From: Breviolum minutum Mf 1.05b.01
Taxonomy: Eukaryota; Sar; Dinophyceae; Suessiales; Symbiodiniaceae
Length of the DNA stretch: 64,000 bases
Direction: 5' to 3'
Assembly: GCA_000507305.1 (NCBI GenBank)
Contig: DF239880.1
Span: forward strand, 1-64,000
Under the pieces are notes generated by a model. That model was not told the origin of the DNA, did not search any database, and saw only the letters and a list, made by a program, of their open reading frames with translations. Each line of letters begins with the position of its first letter. Within the stretch, counting starts at the first letter, position 1. The position numbers and the translations under genes were made by a program. Of this stretch, positions 43,765-53,524 are shown piece by piece.

Positions 43765-43850
43765 CACTCGCCCCACTCGCCCCACTAGCCCCACTGGCCC
43801 CACCCGCCCTACTCGCCCCACTCGCCCTACTCGCCCCACTCGCCCCACCC
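43765..43850. repeat. Tandem array of ACTCGCCCC units
   Basis: About ten 9-base units (ACTCGCCCC, variants ACTAGCCCC, ACTGGCCCC, ACCCGCCCT). Confidence 0.9.
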
Positions 43851-43959
43851 CTGTCGCTGCATTCACGCGCCTGTTGGCCCAGTCGCTTCCATCACAAATA
43901 CATTACCGTGACATCTTCAATCATTCTGGCAAAATGCTGTCGTGAACTCTAGCAGACAA

Positions 43960-44205
43960 GACAAGCAAGCAGGACAAGAGGGGCAAGCAGGGCAAACAGG
44001 GCAAGCGGGGCAAACAGGGCAAGCGGGGCAAACAGGGCAAGCGGGGCAAACAGGTCAAGCGGGGCAAGCGGGGCAAGCGGGAAAAAACAGTTAGCAAATC
44101 TAGGTCCTCGAGCGGGGCAAGCGGGGCAAGCGGGGCAAGTGGCAGAAACCAACTAGTTTTGTCACCTGTAAAGCAAGCGGGGCAAGCGGGGCAAGCGGCA
44201 GAAAT
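43960..44205. repeat. Opposite-orientation tandem array of GGGGCAAGC units
   Basis: GGGGCAAGC/GGGCAAACA units, the complement of the 43765 array, interrupted by AAACAGTTAGCAAATCTAGG and AGAAACCAACTAGTTTTG. Confidence 0.9.
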
Positions 44206-44246
44206 CAGTTAGCGGCCCCGCGGGGCACCCACACTGTAAGAATGGG

Positions 44247-44396
44247 TACTTGGATGTCCATGGTACTTAGTAAGGGGGTAGTTATAACCCCTATATAAGA
44301 TTATATAAGTAGATTATAAGTAGGTTATAAGTCCCATAAGTAGGTTATAAACCAACTTACTAACTAGTTACGATCACTTCCATGGACGCCCTAGTA
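44247..44396. repeat. Palindrome family D, copy D5
   Basis: Left TACTTGGATGTCCATGGTAC, right GATCACTTCCATGGACGCCC; arms repeat TAAGTAGGTTATAAG. Confidence 0.8.
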
Positions 44397-44810
44397 GATC
44401 TTTTAGTCCCTTGGTGGATGTTTAGCATCAGTACTTTATGGCCCAATGGCCCGCGCCCAAAATGCGGTACGAACCTGCTGTGAACCTTGAGACCCCTGTA
44501 CTGCCAGGCATCCTTCCATGGTAACGAAACCTTGGTGCCTTTGGTTGATTGTCGCAGGGACAGGCATACCTTGGTGCCTTTTCGTGAGATCGTGATTCAC
44601 CTTTTGGATTCTTTTGAGCAATGAAAGAAACCCTGGTTGTTTAGGTTGTATAGTGGGGTGAAAATACCCTTTGTTTATAGTTTATACTATACTGTTAATT
44701 TGTATCCCGTTATAGGAATGTCTATTTAACTGCCAGTATAATGGAAAGTAACAAGGGTTCTTTTCGTAGTTCTTTTGGTGAAATTTTAGAGGTTGCTGGG
44801 CAGTTCCCAC

Positions 44811-44983
44811 CAAGGTGGGCCCCAGAAAACCAGTGATAAGTAGGGTTATATATATATATATAGCTTTATTTGTAGGGGTCATTTCACCCCAGTGAAACTG
44901 AACCCCATTTATTTTCAGACATTTATAGGGTTTATAAAGTTATAACTCCTTTGAATAACGATTGGCAACCGGGGCCCACCTTG
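44811..44983. repeat. Palindrome family F, copy F4
   Basis: Left CCAAGGTGGGCCCCAGAAAA, right ACCGGGGCCCACCTTGTA. Confidence 0.75.
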
Positions 44984-45616
44984 TAAAATGCCTTGCAAGA
45001 TTCGGATCCAACAGTTTTTGTCAGGTTTGACCCTCATCCAAAAAATAGTCGATGAATATCTATAGGTATTCTGTACTTGACAGCTTCGCGGGGCGCAGTT
45101 GTTCATAGGTCTTTGAGTTTATTCTATTATTTGCAGGGTATCATACTTCCTAGATGATGCAGCGTCCCTTCCAGGAATAGTATCTCCCCTAGGCAACCCA
45201 TATGATGAGCTCATATCTAATTGGTACATTTGGTATATCCACACAATCAAGAAAATCTGCTCAAATGGAAACCCGCATTTTCCCCTCGGATTTATCTGTA
45301 CACTAGAGATATTTTCGGATTCTTCCATACATGCATGGTATGGTCTATGGTGATTTCAGATTGTTTCAAGTCTGTTAAAACAACGCATCGCTGAACAAAC
45401 GCATAAAACTAGTGTCTTGGCCGTGCAGTCACATGGCATTATTCACATTCTGCGGAGTTCATTGCTTAAAAAAATTAACCACCACACTGCCCCGCTTCTT
45501 AAGGGTCTTCTTAATCATATGCACCCGTACTTTTTTGCATGTTGTGAAGAGCAGGACTCAATTGTGAGATATTGCGAGTTTTTACCTTCTGTATGTTTAA
45601 GATTCAAGACTATATG

Positions 45617-45735
45617 TTTGGGCCTCTACCAGTTACAATGGAGTCATAACCCCTATAGATAGGTAACTGGGGTTATACACCGGAATAAGTGCATGTATAA
45701 CCCCGTTTAGAACTGGTAATGGGGCCCACCTCGTA
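45617..45735. repeat. Palindrome family F, copy F5
   Basis: Left TTGGGCCTCTACCAGTTACA, right ACTGGTAATGGGGCCCACCT. Confidence 0.7.
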
Positions 45736-45809
45736 GAGAATGATTCTCAAGCTTCTATAATGACCATTGATTCCTGCAAATTGTTTTCCTGTGAGAGACT
45801 TGTAAGAAA

Positions 45810-46061
45810 CTATGCAAGATTGCCGAAGGACGTGTAGGTCGTTTGATCATATACTTGATATTGCCATTGCCATCTTCATGCATGGACTCTTCATGGCCCT
45901 GCTGGCATTATTCTCCTGCCGCATGGGTTACCACATGGGGCGGCATCAGGTACGTCTGGCATGGCTACACTGGCGAGCTGCTAGCTGCAGGGGAAGAAAT
46001 CAAGGCACTATTAGAAAACGGCCGGCTGGCAGGGCCGAAAATTGTGAATCCAGAAAAGTAG
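45810..46061 (+). CDS. Exon candidates with a membrane segment
   Basis: One frame reads HILDIAIAIFMHGLFMALLA, LFSCRMGYHMGRHQ, a likely single transmembrane helix ending at CAG|GTACGT (45949-45957), a possible donor. The other frame directly after gives VWHGYTGELLAAGEEIKALL, ENGRLAGPKIVNPEK to a stop at 46059. Both look coding. Their connection is uncertain. Confidence 0.4.
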   Translation, partial: LCKIAEGRVGRLIIYLILPLPSSCMDSSWPCWHYSPAAWVTTWGGIRYVWHGYTGELLAAGEEIKALLENGRLAGPKIVNPEK

Positions 46062-46529
46062 ATAACGCCGTGGTTGAGTACATGCGCTGTTTAAAAGGCC
46101 GAGCTGTTTGTAGATTTTGGATTTCATGTTTTCAGTTTGGGCTTTCCATGTTTCAGCACTTACAGTCTTGGCGGAAATCAAATAATGTGTTTTTACTTTC
46201 ATCAATTATTGGTGACATATTGGTGACTGGATGTCTACTGGGATGTTTTTAAGGAAGTTCCTTTCAATGGTTCGGATGTCATGATTATGATACCATGCCC
46301 TATAGGAATCCAGAGCCCTCCCGATTTCTGGTAGGATTGATGGTCGAAACATCCCATCCCGATCGGTCATAGGATTGTAGGAGTAACCATGAGTAACCCC
46401 TTCCGAAATGCAACATAGATAGCAAAAGTGATGGTTAAAAAAATGGATATTTGCCTTCAAATAATATGGCGTCATTTTGGGGGGTATTCATGTTAGTCTT
46501 GGGCGGGTGCAATCCCTTTTGCTACTTCG

Positions 46530-46732
46530 ATTACACCCAGGAAGCTCGTAAAAGGTTAGTAAGTGGCTGGTTGGTGGTTTCAATTATTTTTTATTTTCAC
46601 CCCTACTTGGGGACGATTCCCATTTTGACTAATATTTTTCAAAGGGGTTGAAACCACCAACTAGGTTATAACCCAACTAGCTTATAACCCATGTACTAAC
46701 CATTTGCTTACTACCCTCCTGGCACATCCAAG
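46530..46732. repeat. Palindrome family D, copy D6, carrying a nested family A copy
   Basis: Left arm GGAAGCTCGTAAAAGGTTAG, right arm ends CCTGGCACATCCAAGCAGG, split by A5. Confidence 0.65.
46571..46664. repeat. Palindrome family A, copy A5, nested in D6
   Basis: Begins TTGGTGGTTTCAATT, ends TTGAAACCACCAACTAG; inner TTTTGACTAATATTTTTC. Confidence 0.8.
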
Positions 46733-47021
46733 CAGGACACCTCTGGATCCTGATTGGGGATGCATGTCCCATGTATGTCAGAGGGTCCGGAGGCTATACT
46801 GTATGCGCCCCCGTAAAGAACAGTAAGGATTTTCTTGCTCCATGGATTTTGCAACAACAAAAATCCAATTGTTTGGTCAACTGGATTTCCAGATTCCTGG
46901 GTTTGTATATTCATATAGACATTCAATATATATCTATATTTATATATTTGTGAAAATGACTGAAACATATTGAACATGTATGTGCAGTTTGTTTTAAAAA
47001 ATGCTGTTTGTTTTCGATGCA

Positions 47022-47130
47022 GTGACGTTCAACGGATCTAAACTTCCACTGGCAGCAGGAAAAGAAGGAAGACGACGCAGGATTCACATTGAGGACGTCC
47101 GCTTGCAGTGCAATAGGTTGATCGTTTAGA
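47022..47130 (+). CDS. Basic exon (VTFNGSKLPLAAGKEGRRRR)
   Basis: After acceptor GATGCAG the frame reads VTFNGSKLPLAAGKEGRRRR followed by IHIEDVRLQCNR. Coding-like, with a predicted basic stretch. Not recognised. Confidence 0.4.
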
Positions 47131-47181
47131 TATCTCCAGTCAAATGATAGGCCGGACTTGTGATGATTTCTTCCTTTTCCC

Positions 47182-47309
47182 TAGTCTTCCAGTCATACCT
47201 TTCACGGCATCGCATCGGTGTGAAAGGACCCACTTTTCACACCTGAGGGTCCAAATTTACACCTATCCTCAAAAGCTATGACTGGAGGATTTTGGAAGAC
47301 TAGGGTTGA
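47182..47309. repeat. Palindrome family P, copy P3 (best copy)
   Basis: Left CCCTAGTCTTCCAGTCATAC, right TATGACTGGAGGATTTTGGA, AGACTAGGG, with an inner TTCACACC...GGTGTGAA hairpin. Confidence 0.7.
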
Positions 47310-47350
47310 TGGGTTTTATTAACGATGTGGGTAGTCATGAGCAAAAGAGC

Positions 47351-47499
47351 ACTGGATGACCATTTAGGAAGTTAGGATCAATGGTGATCGGATCAATTGG
47401 GTATTTCTCCTATAGTTATAAATGGGGTGTATTAGGGTGAAATAACCCACTGATCCGATCACCTTTGATCCCAGCACTTCCTTCCCTGGACATCCAAGA
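47351..47499. repeat. Palindrome family D, copy D7
   Basis: Left CTGGATGACCATTTAGGAAG, right TCCCTGGACATCCAAG; arms contain mirrored TGATCGGATCA segments. Confidence 0.65.
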
Positions 47500-47509
47500 G
47501 TCAGGAGCT

Positions 47510-47597
47510 TGATGCCTGAACCTACACCGGTGGATAAGCTCGTGGCAAAGAGCATTGTGGGATTCCAGGTGCTCGGTGATCTGTTCTCAGGGAGGGT
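47510..47597 (+). CDS. Short exon candidate between palindromes D and E
   Basis: The frame reads LMPEPTPVDKLVAKSIVGFQ, VLGDLFSGRVL. It lies exactly in the gap between a family D copy (ends 47499) and a family E copy (starts 47598), which suggests that both neighbours are intronic insertions. Confidence 0.35.
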
Positions 47598-47752
47598 ACT
47601 TTGGAGGATCAGACCCCCACTTAGGATACATGGTTAAACGGGTAAACGGGTAAAGCAACCAAGCCATTTATAACCAGACTAACCTGATCCTTAAGGGACA
47701 ACAACTAACCATGGATATTAGCCACCTACTAAATTGGATGATCCTCCAAGTA
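47598..47752. repeat. Palindrome family E, copy E3
   Basis: Left ACTTTGGAGGATCAGACCCC, right AATTGGATGATCCTCCAAGT. Confidence 0.7.
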
Positions 47753-48142
47753 GGTGAGTTGCAATGTCGGACCTGCTTGCTAGATGCAGTGGCCGTTAAT
47801 GCTTGCACATATTGATGTTAGACGGATACAATAAAAACCCAAATATATTGTATATGATATATAAACTATTGGTTTTTGTACCCTGTATATTTCAAATCCA
47901 CATACACATGTGTGTCCACTGTATCTACATCTTCTTGTCTTCGGGGTTAACATTACTGTATGACTTGACCCCACTTCTGAAAGATGTAGGGCGGCATGCC
48001 CACGTGTTTGTTGAACAAATGCCTTTTTACTCCAAACATCACAGGAATCTCGAGTTGTCAAAGTTGTAAAAGTCTCCACATACTTTTTTCAATCAACGTG
48101 ATTTGATTGAACCCCCCAGATTGGCGCTGGATTGCATACAAA

Positions 48143-48279
48143 CTTGGGCCCCGGAAAACCAGTGAAATAAGTAGGGGCCCATAACTCCAATTATAGGAGT
48201 TATAACCTCAGTTGTCCGTTTACAAGGCCATTGATCGGGGTTATCACTCCATTTACAACTGGTAGGGGCCCACCTTGTA
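48143..48279. repeat. Palindrome family F, copy F6
   Basis: Left ACTTGGGCCCCGGAAAACCA, right CTGGTAGGGGCCCACCTTGT. Confidence 0.75.
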
Positions 48280-48388
48280 AGTGTTGTTTTTGGGTGTTCC
48301 TTGCTCAAAAGTTTTATGCTGCAGTGACATATCGTTGCTTTTCTCGACCTCACTAGGCTTCTCCACTCGAAAATGTGATTTTAAAGAT

Positions 48389-48482
48389 TACCCTCTTGGA
48401 TATTAACATATCCCATCCCAAGGCACTTTTGAAGATGATTTTCCTTTTCCCCAGGTTGGATATGTTAGTTCCCTGGAGGGTA
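48389..48482. repeat. Palindrome family G, copy G4
   Basis: Left TTACCCTCTTGGATATTAAC, right GATATGTTAGTTCCCTGGAG; inner AAGATGATTTTCCTTTTCCC shared with G6. Confidence 0.8.
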
Positions 48483-48704
48483 ACTATCAAGGAATTTAGA
48501 GAACAACTTTGCCAACAAATGCTAGGTGAATGTTTGAATCATTCTCCAAGATGGACTTTGCGAAAAGATGAGTTTGCACTTGGCCCAACAAAGTCTATCC
48601 CTAGATCCCTAGTATTAAACAACTTGTAGTTGGGATGATGCGTAGCGTTTACTGGGATTATGTCATTATGTCACTAGCTTTTAGCGAAATGGTAGTCTGA
48701 GGTT

Positions 48705-48822
48705 GTTTCAACACACCTTTGGAACACACCCCTAAACCTTTACCAACAGGCTATAAAGGGATTCCTTTCACAGTGGGCTAGGGGGATTGCCTGGGGTGTG
48801 CTCTACGGGTGTGTTGAAATTT
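48705..48822. repeat. Palindrome N (single copy)
   Basis: Left TTTCAACACACC, right GGTGTGTTGAAA, with mirrored GGAACACACCCC and GGGGTGTGCTC. Confidence 0.6.
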
Positions 48823-49422
48823 TCTTGGAGGTAGTCCAATGTACATGTTTTTCACGCATGAGGAATCCACCCAAAAAAAAACATGACCACTCGATCAACT
48901 GACCCCGGCCCAACGTTTCCCTCATCTCAGAAAGGGTGTTTTAAGGCCCTTACGTATGGAAAGCACGATTGGCGATGCAAGGCCTTAACGTATGTCAAGG
49001 GTTTTTTCGGTCACATGCTCCTCTGGACAACTTTCAAGTTCACACATGGTCCAGTAACTTTTTATATGGGTGAAGGTGATCTTCAAGAACAAGATCCACC
49101 CGCAAAATCATGAGGAGGTTTTACCAAAAACTAGGGGCTAGATGTTTGTTTGTTAAAGAAAAAGTACAGGCAAGTAGGCTTGACTATATATATATATATC
49201 CCATAAGAAAAACATAATACTTATATTTTTTTTTGGGGGGGTGACATCAGGTTTAACCTTAGGATTCTTTTTTAGAGTTTCCAGATGTGAGTTTTGCTTC
49301 CGCTTCCGATGGTCCTTGTTGATGCTCAGGTGCAAGGAAACCAAGATAAACTCGGCAAGATTGGTATGGGCCTGATGTTGAGGCGCGATTGATAAACTCG
49401 GTGACCGACCGTTGGCGGCACA

Positions 49423-49593
49423 TAGGTGGGCCCTGAACCAATCGTTTTTAAGGGGAGTTATGTACAACCCCTATAAATAATGGCCGAAAAAAATGAATGG
49501 GTTTCACGATTGGGTGAAATTTCACCGAACCGAAATCAGTGGAGTTATGGGACCCCTACCTTTTTCGCTGGTTTTCTGGGGGCCCACCTTGTA
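49423..49593. repeat. Palindrome family F, copy F7
   Basis: Left ATAGGTGGGCCCTGAACCAA, right TTCTGGGGGCCCACCTTGTA. Confidence 0.7.
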
Positions 49594-49673
49594 AAAATTT
49601 ATTGCCAGATGGAAATCTGAAAATCACTCTTTTGAAAGTCGGCAAAACATCGCTGGCAGAATAGTATGAAATA

Positions 49674-49779
49674 CACCATGCTGAAAGTAGATGGCGCAAC
49701 TCCCAAGAGGTGGCTTAGTAAGGGGCCATGATAAACCAATACATGGGAGTTGCGCCATCTACTTTCCAGGTGGTATAGT
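49674..49779. repeat. Palindrome family H, copy H2 (best copy)
   Basis: Left GAAAGTAGATGGCGCAACTC, right GAGTTGCGCCATCTACTTTC: a perfect 20-base terminal inverted repeat. Confidence 0.85.
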
Positions 49780-49889
49780 TGATTGTAGTCCGGAATGATC
49801 CGGGATCAGTGATTTTTTTCTTTGCAATGATTTTCTTCCAGCAATGAATTTCTAATTGTTTTTGTTGGTTAGTGAGTTAAAACATACTG

Positions 49890-49974
49890 TGTTTCAATCT
49901 TTTTCAAACTCCCAAGTCACAACTCACTTTGGAATACGATGTTTCCGGTGGCAAATCAACAACCTTAACTATAG
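49890..49974 (+). CDS. Exon candidate before palindrome A6
   Basis: The frame reads FQTPKSQLTLEYDVSGGKST, TLTI. It stops at the tip of A6 (49975). The alternating polar/hydrophobic pattern suggests a beta strand that could continue in the exon after A6. Confidence 0.3.
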
Positions 49975-50084
49975 GTGGTGGTTTCAAATAGTTTTGTTAT
50001 TTTCACCCGGAACCTTTGGGGGGTTTTATGATCCAATTTGACTTGAGCATATTTTTCAGATGGGTTGGTTCAACCACCAACCAG
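49975..50084. repeat. Palindrome family A, copy A6
   Basis: Begins GTGGTGGTTTCAAATAG after ATAG, ends TTCAACCACCAACCAG; inner GAGCATATTTTTCAG. Between two exon candidates. Confidence 0.8.
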
Positions 50085-50212
50085 ATCACCATTTCAGTAA
50101 ATGACAGGATTCCATTGACCTTATTTGGTCGCCCTGTCTACGAGTATGAGGGTGGTGGACAGTCTGGGGCCACAGCCTTTGCAACCGATGAGGAGGACTG
50201 TTTTTTTCAATG
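50085..50212 (+). CDS. Exon candidate between palindromes A6 and A7
   Basis: The frame reads ITISVNDRIPLTLFGRPVYE then YEGGGQSGATAFATDEED. It is bounded on the left by A6 and followed 40 bases later by A7. Coding-like, identity unknown. Confidence 0.4.
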
Positions 50213-50250
50213 AAAACAAGCATGGAATATGTATGAACATGCATGAATGT

Positions 50251-50348
50251 CTAGGTGGTGGTTTCAAATATTTTTTATGTTCATCCCTATTTGGGGAAAT
50301 GATCCAATTTGACTAATATTTTTCAAATGGGTTGAAACCACCAACTAG
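50251..50348. repeat. Palindrome family A, copy A7 (best copy)
   Basis: Begins CTAGGTGGTGGTTTCAAAT, ends TTGAAACCACCAACTAG; inner TTTGACTAATATTTTTC. Confidence 0.85.
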
Positions 50349-51150
50349 ATGAATATGATTGAATATGCATGAATATGTATAACCGGATTATCATGATCTT
50401 TAATGTTATTCGATTCATTGATAGTGGTTTACAAGTTATATCACCATTCCGATTCTATATTTGTGTAATATGATTATAATGTGTCTTTATGCCTGGTGAT
50501 GACTATCATAGTGAGCTCGAGGATCAAGATCTCATGGTTGACCGGACTTACAGTGCCGCGATCTAAACTCTCATTGCTTCCTTGTGGTAAGGGACGGTCA
50601 TTAACCCAAATAGATCCAAATAGTAGGGATATATGTGTAAGTAATCTGTATAATATTATTACAGGACCATTACTGGTACAAGGGATTCCCTTTCAACCGT
50701 AGGATGACCATCCCCAACAGAAGTTATTGTCGACCCTGGCACATATGGATGTAACTCGTTGGGCCTTGGGGCAGACCTACCAAATGACAAAGATAGTCCC
50801 CAATTTCGCAAAAAAAAATCTGATTCCCTACCCAGCTCGTTGGTTTCCTGTTTTTTTTTGAATATGTATGTCCCAGCTGATGTTGAGAAGCTGCATTGGT
50901 ACCATGACCAAACAGCTCGGGTGGTTTGAGTTTACGCCACATATCGTACTCCACTGACTGGAGTGCTTCGAAGCCATGACCTGAAAGACATCCGAATGGA
51001 CCCCCCTCGGTGACGCGTGTTCACGGTATTCATTCCTGATGATTTCTGGATATTTATGATAACTTGATGTAAGTTGGCACAAATGTACATTGCATATTAG
51101 GTTGTTTCCTAAAAGCGTCCATCAAAAGATTCACGCAACTTTGGTTGGTA

Positions 51151-51299
51151 AGATCACCAAAGATTTCAGGTACCTAAAATGGAGGTACTCACCTATATAA
51201 GCTAATTATATGTAAGGCCTATGTAAGGGAAAACCCACCCCCAAAACAGCCTTCTAAGGTTCAGTACCTCCGTTTTAGGTACCTGAAATTCTTGGTGAT
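51151..51299. repeat. Palindrome L with long arms (single copy)
   Basis: Left ATCACCAAAGATTTCAGGTA, CCTAAAATGGAGGTAC; right GTACCTCCGTTTTAGGTACC, TGAAATTCTTGGTGAT. About 36-base arms with few mismatches. Confidence 0.8.
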
Positions 51300-51313
51300 A
51301 AGAGTCTTGCAGC

Positions 51314-51450
51314 ATGCATGGTTTCAAGCCACAGATCTCCACATGGAAATTGAGGTATCTTTACTTCCACAGGAAGAAGGATGATGGCACCATGGAAGAC
51401 ATGGCTGCGGGTCAAGATGCAGAACTTGAGGTGAAAAACCAGTGGATCTG
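51314..51450 (+). CDS. Exon candidate ending in a GGT repeat
   Basis: The frame reads STWKLRYLYFHRKKDDG, TMEDMAAGQDAELEVKNQ and then enters a (GGT)n tract that would encode only tryptophan. The exon therefore very likely ends before or at AACCAG|TGGATCTGGT. Confidence 0.4.
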
Positions 51451-51510
51451 GTGGTGGTGGTGGTGGTGGTGGTGGTGGTGGTGGTGGTGGTGGTGGTGGT
51501 GGTGGTGGTG
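51450..51510. repeat. GGT trinucleotide microsatellite
   Basis: About 20 uninterrupted GGT units directly after a coding-like stretch. Confidence 0.95.
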
Positions 51511-51782
51511 GGGGTTGTCTTACCCCGCAAGAAATGATCCAATTTAATTTACATGTTCAAATGGGGAAAGGGGAGAAGATGACTCATCATCTAAAAAAAA
51601 ACACTTGCCATTTCCTTCCCAAAGAAAAATGTTTAGGAAGACATGTTTGCCATTTCTTTTTTGGGGGGTCTCGGATGTGTTTTCTAAAAGTTTGGCAGAG
51701 GGTGAGATTCGTGAAACTTTAGGAGTCCAGTTTTGGGAGTCGAAATTGAGAATTCCAAGTTTTCCAACCTGCACCCCATCCC

Positions 51783-51900
51783 GTACCATGCATGTGTCCA
51801 GGTATGGAATATTTTATTCCCTACGAAAATTCCCCTACATTTAGCCATTCAGCTGATGTGTATGGTAGATGCAGGTAAATGTGGTACATACAAGGATGCT
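51783..51900. repeat. Palindrome family C, copy C15 (degenerate)
   Basis: Left CCATGCATGTGTCCAGGTAT, right GTAGATGCAGGTAAATGTGG. Confidence 0.4.
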
Positions 51901-51981
51901 ATAGGCATGGAGGGATTGAGCCAACAAAGACTACAATAGTTATACGAATAGTTGGTTTGGAGAAATATAAGAGGTTATCTT

Positions 51982-52085
51982 GGTGGTGGTTTCAAGGATT
52001 TTTTTATGTTCAACCCATATTTGGGGAAGATGTCCAATTTGACTTTCGCATATTTTTCAGGTGGGTTAGTTCAACCACCAACCAG
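51982..52085. repeat. Palindrome family A, copy A8
   Basis: Begins GGTGGTGGTTTCAAGG, ends GTTCAACCACCAACCAG; inner CGCATATTTTTCAG. Confidence 0.8.
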
Positions 52086-52194
52086 TTATATAGTGCTGCT
52101 TAAGCCTACTCCAGTGACTTTGTTTTGTTAAACAAATTCTGTTCTTGGTCGATTTTACTCGGCCTTTTTTCATGGGGAATCATGGGATCCTCAC

Positions 52195-52325
52195 ATTCCG
52201 GCCGCTGGTTACCACCAACACCTGGTGGTGTGTGGGATCCCCGTTGGTTGGTGAAAATCTCCAGGAGTTTGGTGCAGGCATTGAGCCAACACCTGAAAGG
52301 CTTTACGAGTCGACGCGCCTAATTT
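52195..52325 (+). CDS. Short exon candidate
   Basis: The frame reads PLVGENLQEFGAGIEPTPER then LYESTRL. Composition fits coding sequence. Not recognised. Confidence 0.35.
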
Positions 52326-52560
52326 TTTGGGGAGGAAAAAAAAGTGTGAAGAAACGGCAACAAACAAAACATACACGTTTGAAAATTAACAATGCGGGAA
52401 CCCCGAAAATGGAGGTTTGGAAGAGATTTATTCCTTTTCAACACAAAACAACTGTGAACATGTGAAATACATAGTGAGACAAACTACTGGATGTTTTCCA
52501 TGAAGAACTGCAAATAGGAGAAAACGATGGAACCACAACAAACTTGACACTGAGGAGTGT

Positions 52561-52586
52561 ATGGTGTGTATACCTACATTTACCCC
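52561..52586. repeat. Family C half copy abutting G5
   Basis: ATGGTGTGTATACCTACATT then TACC; the right half is absent, replaced by G5. Confidence 0.5.
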
Positions 52587-52693
52587 CGGAAAATTAACAT
52601 ATCTCCTAAAGAGGGACTATTTCAATAGGAATTTACATCTTCCTTCTTCCAACCATTGATTTTCCGGGGCGATTGGTTTGTTTTTAGGGGAGT
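52583..52693. repeat. Palindrome family G, copy G5
   Basis: Left CCCCCGGAAAATTAACATAT; right side decayed after TTTTCCGGGGCGATTGG. Confidence 0.55.
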
Positions 52694-52988
52694 GTCCCTT
52701 AACCTTCTACTGCACCGGTTTTGAGCCGGTAAATAGATTAGCCCCCGACTGAGATCCTGGCAATGATAATACAAACCTATAGAATGACTGCATCGCATCC
52801 ATTCCATCCATGCCATCTTCCCATGAATTTTCTATCGATTCTGCCTCGCATTTTTTCTAAATCACCGAAGAGCTGTTGATGATTCAAAAAAATCCTGCAC
52901 TCACAGTAAATTAAACAAATATGAATTGATTTAAAATATAAAGAGGTTTCATAGATTTTCATAGGGTTTCATACACATCCCTGGCAGG

Positions 52989-53132
52989 TACTTGGAGGAT
53001 CATGCCAGTTAGTAAGTGGTTAGTAACCCCCATTTATAGGCTATTTAGGCCATTTGGAAGGGGAATAACCCCAGTTATGGGGCTTACTAACCATGGTTAT
53101 CAACTACTTACTAAATGGGATCCTCCAAGTAT
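52989..53132. repeat. Palindrome family E, copy E4 (best copy)
   Basis: Left TACTTGGAGGATCATGCCAG, right AAATGGGATCCTCCAAGTA; core GCCATTTGGAAGGGGAATAA. Confidence 0.8.
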
Positions 53133-53139
53133 TGGTATC

Positions 53140-53340
53140 CTTCAAACCCCTCAATTTGGTATCACGAACCTCGAAATCGACCTCCGGACGGACCCCGAGG
53201 TCATCGGGCTGCTGGGTCATTGCGACTGACATGGGCATCGAGCTTGAATCACCTGATTGCTATGCAGTCGTGGAGGCCCACCCGTTGGGACGCAGGATCA
53301 CAGATGAAAGATCTATTTGGATATCCCAGGAATGTAGTAT
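53140..53340 (+). CDS. GC-rich exon candidate with a frame change
   Basis: The first frame reads QFGITNLEIDLRTDPEVIGL, LGHCD and stops at 53227. The adjacent frame continues DMGIELESPDCYAVVEAHPL, GRRITDERS. Together they look like one exon split by a 1-base change near 53215-53230, or two exons. It lies between palindromes E4 and the first copy of the D8 left end. Confidence 0.4.
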
Positions 53341-53350
53341 CTAAACTACC
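53316..53350. repeat. Duplicate of the D8 left end
   Basis: ATTTGGATATCCCAGGAATG and TAGTATCTAAACTA are repeated base for base at 53524-53558, about 208 bases downstream. Confidence 0.9.
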
Positions 53351-53404
53351 GAGGTAAATCATGGGATGTATAAAACCTAGGTAAATCATGGGATAAACTA
53401 CCAA

Positions 53405-53524
53405 CCTCAATTGGATGTTTCCGAAAATAGTGGGTTTTCCCTCCAAATCATCCATTCTCAAAAAGGGTTTTCCATGATTTTCACCATCCATTTTGGGGGC
53501 CCACCCCTTTTTTTGGAAACACCC
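53405..53524. repeat. Palindrome family K, copy K2
   Basis: Left GGATGTTTCCGAAAATAGTG, right CACCCCTTTTTTTGGAAACA; it fills the space between the duplicated D8 ends. Confidence 0.6.

Noticed and set aside
49890..50212. Precise removal of palindrome A6 as a GT-AG intron joining two coding-like segments
   Set aside because: Joining at GTGGTGG and CCAACCAG gives a stop in each frame, so this particular copy does not behave as an exact intron between these two segments; a larger intron remains possible.
51440..51530. Poly-tryptophan (or poly-threonine on the other strand) open frame
   Set aside because: Produced by the GGT microsatellite; no protein of this kind is plausible.
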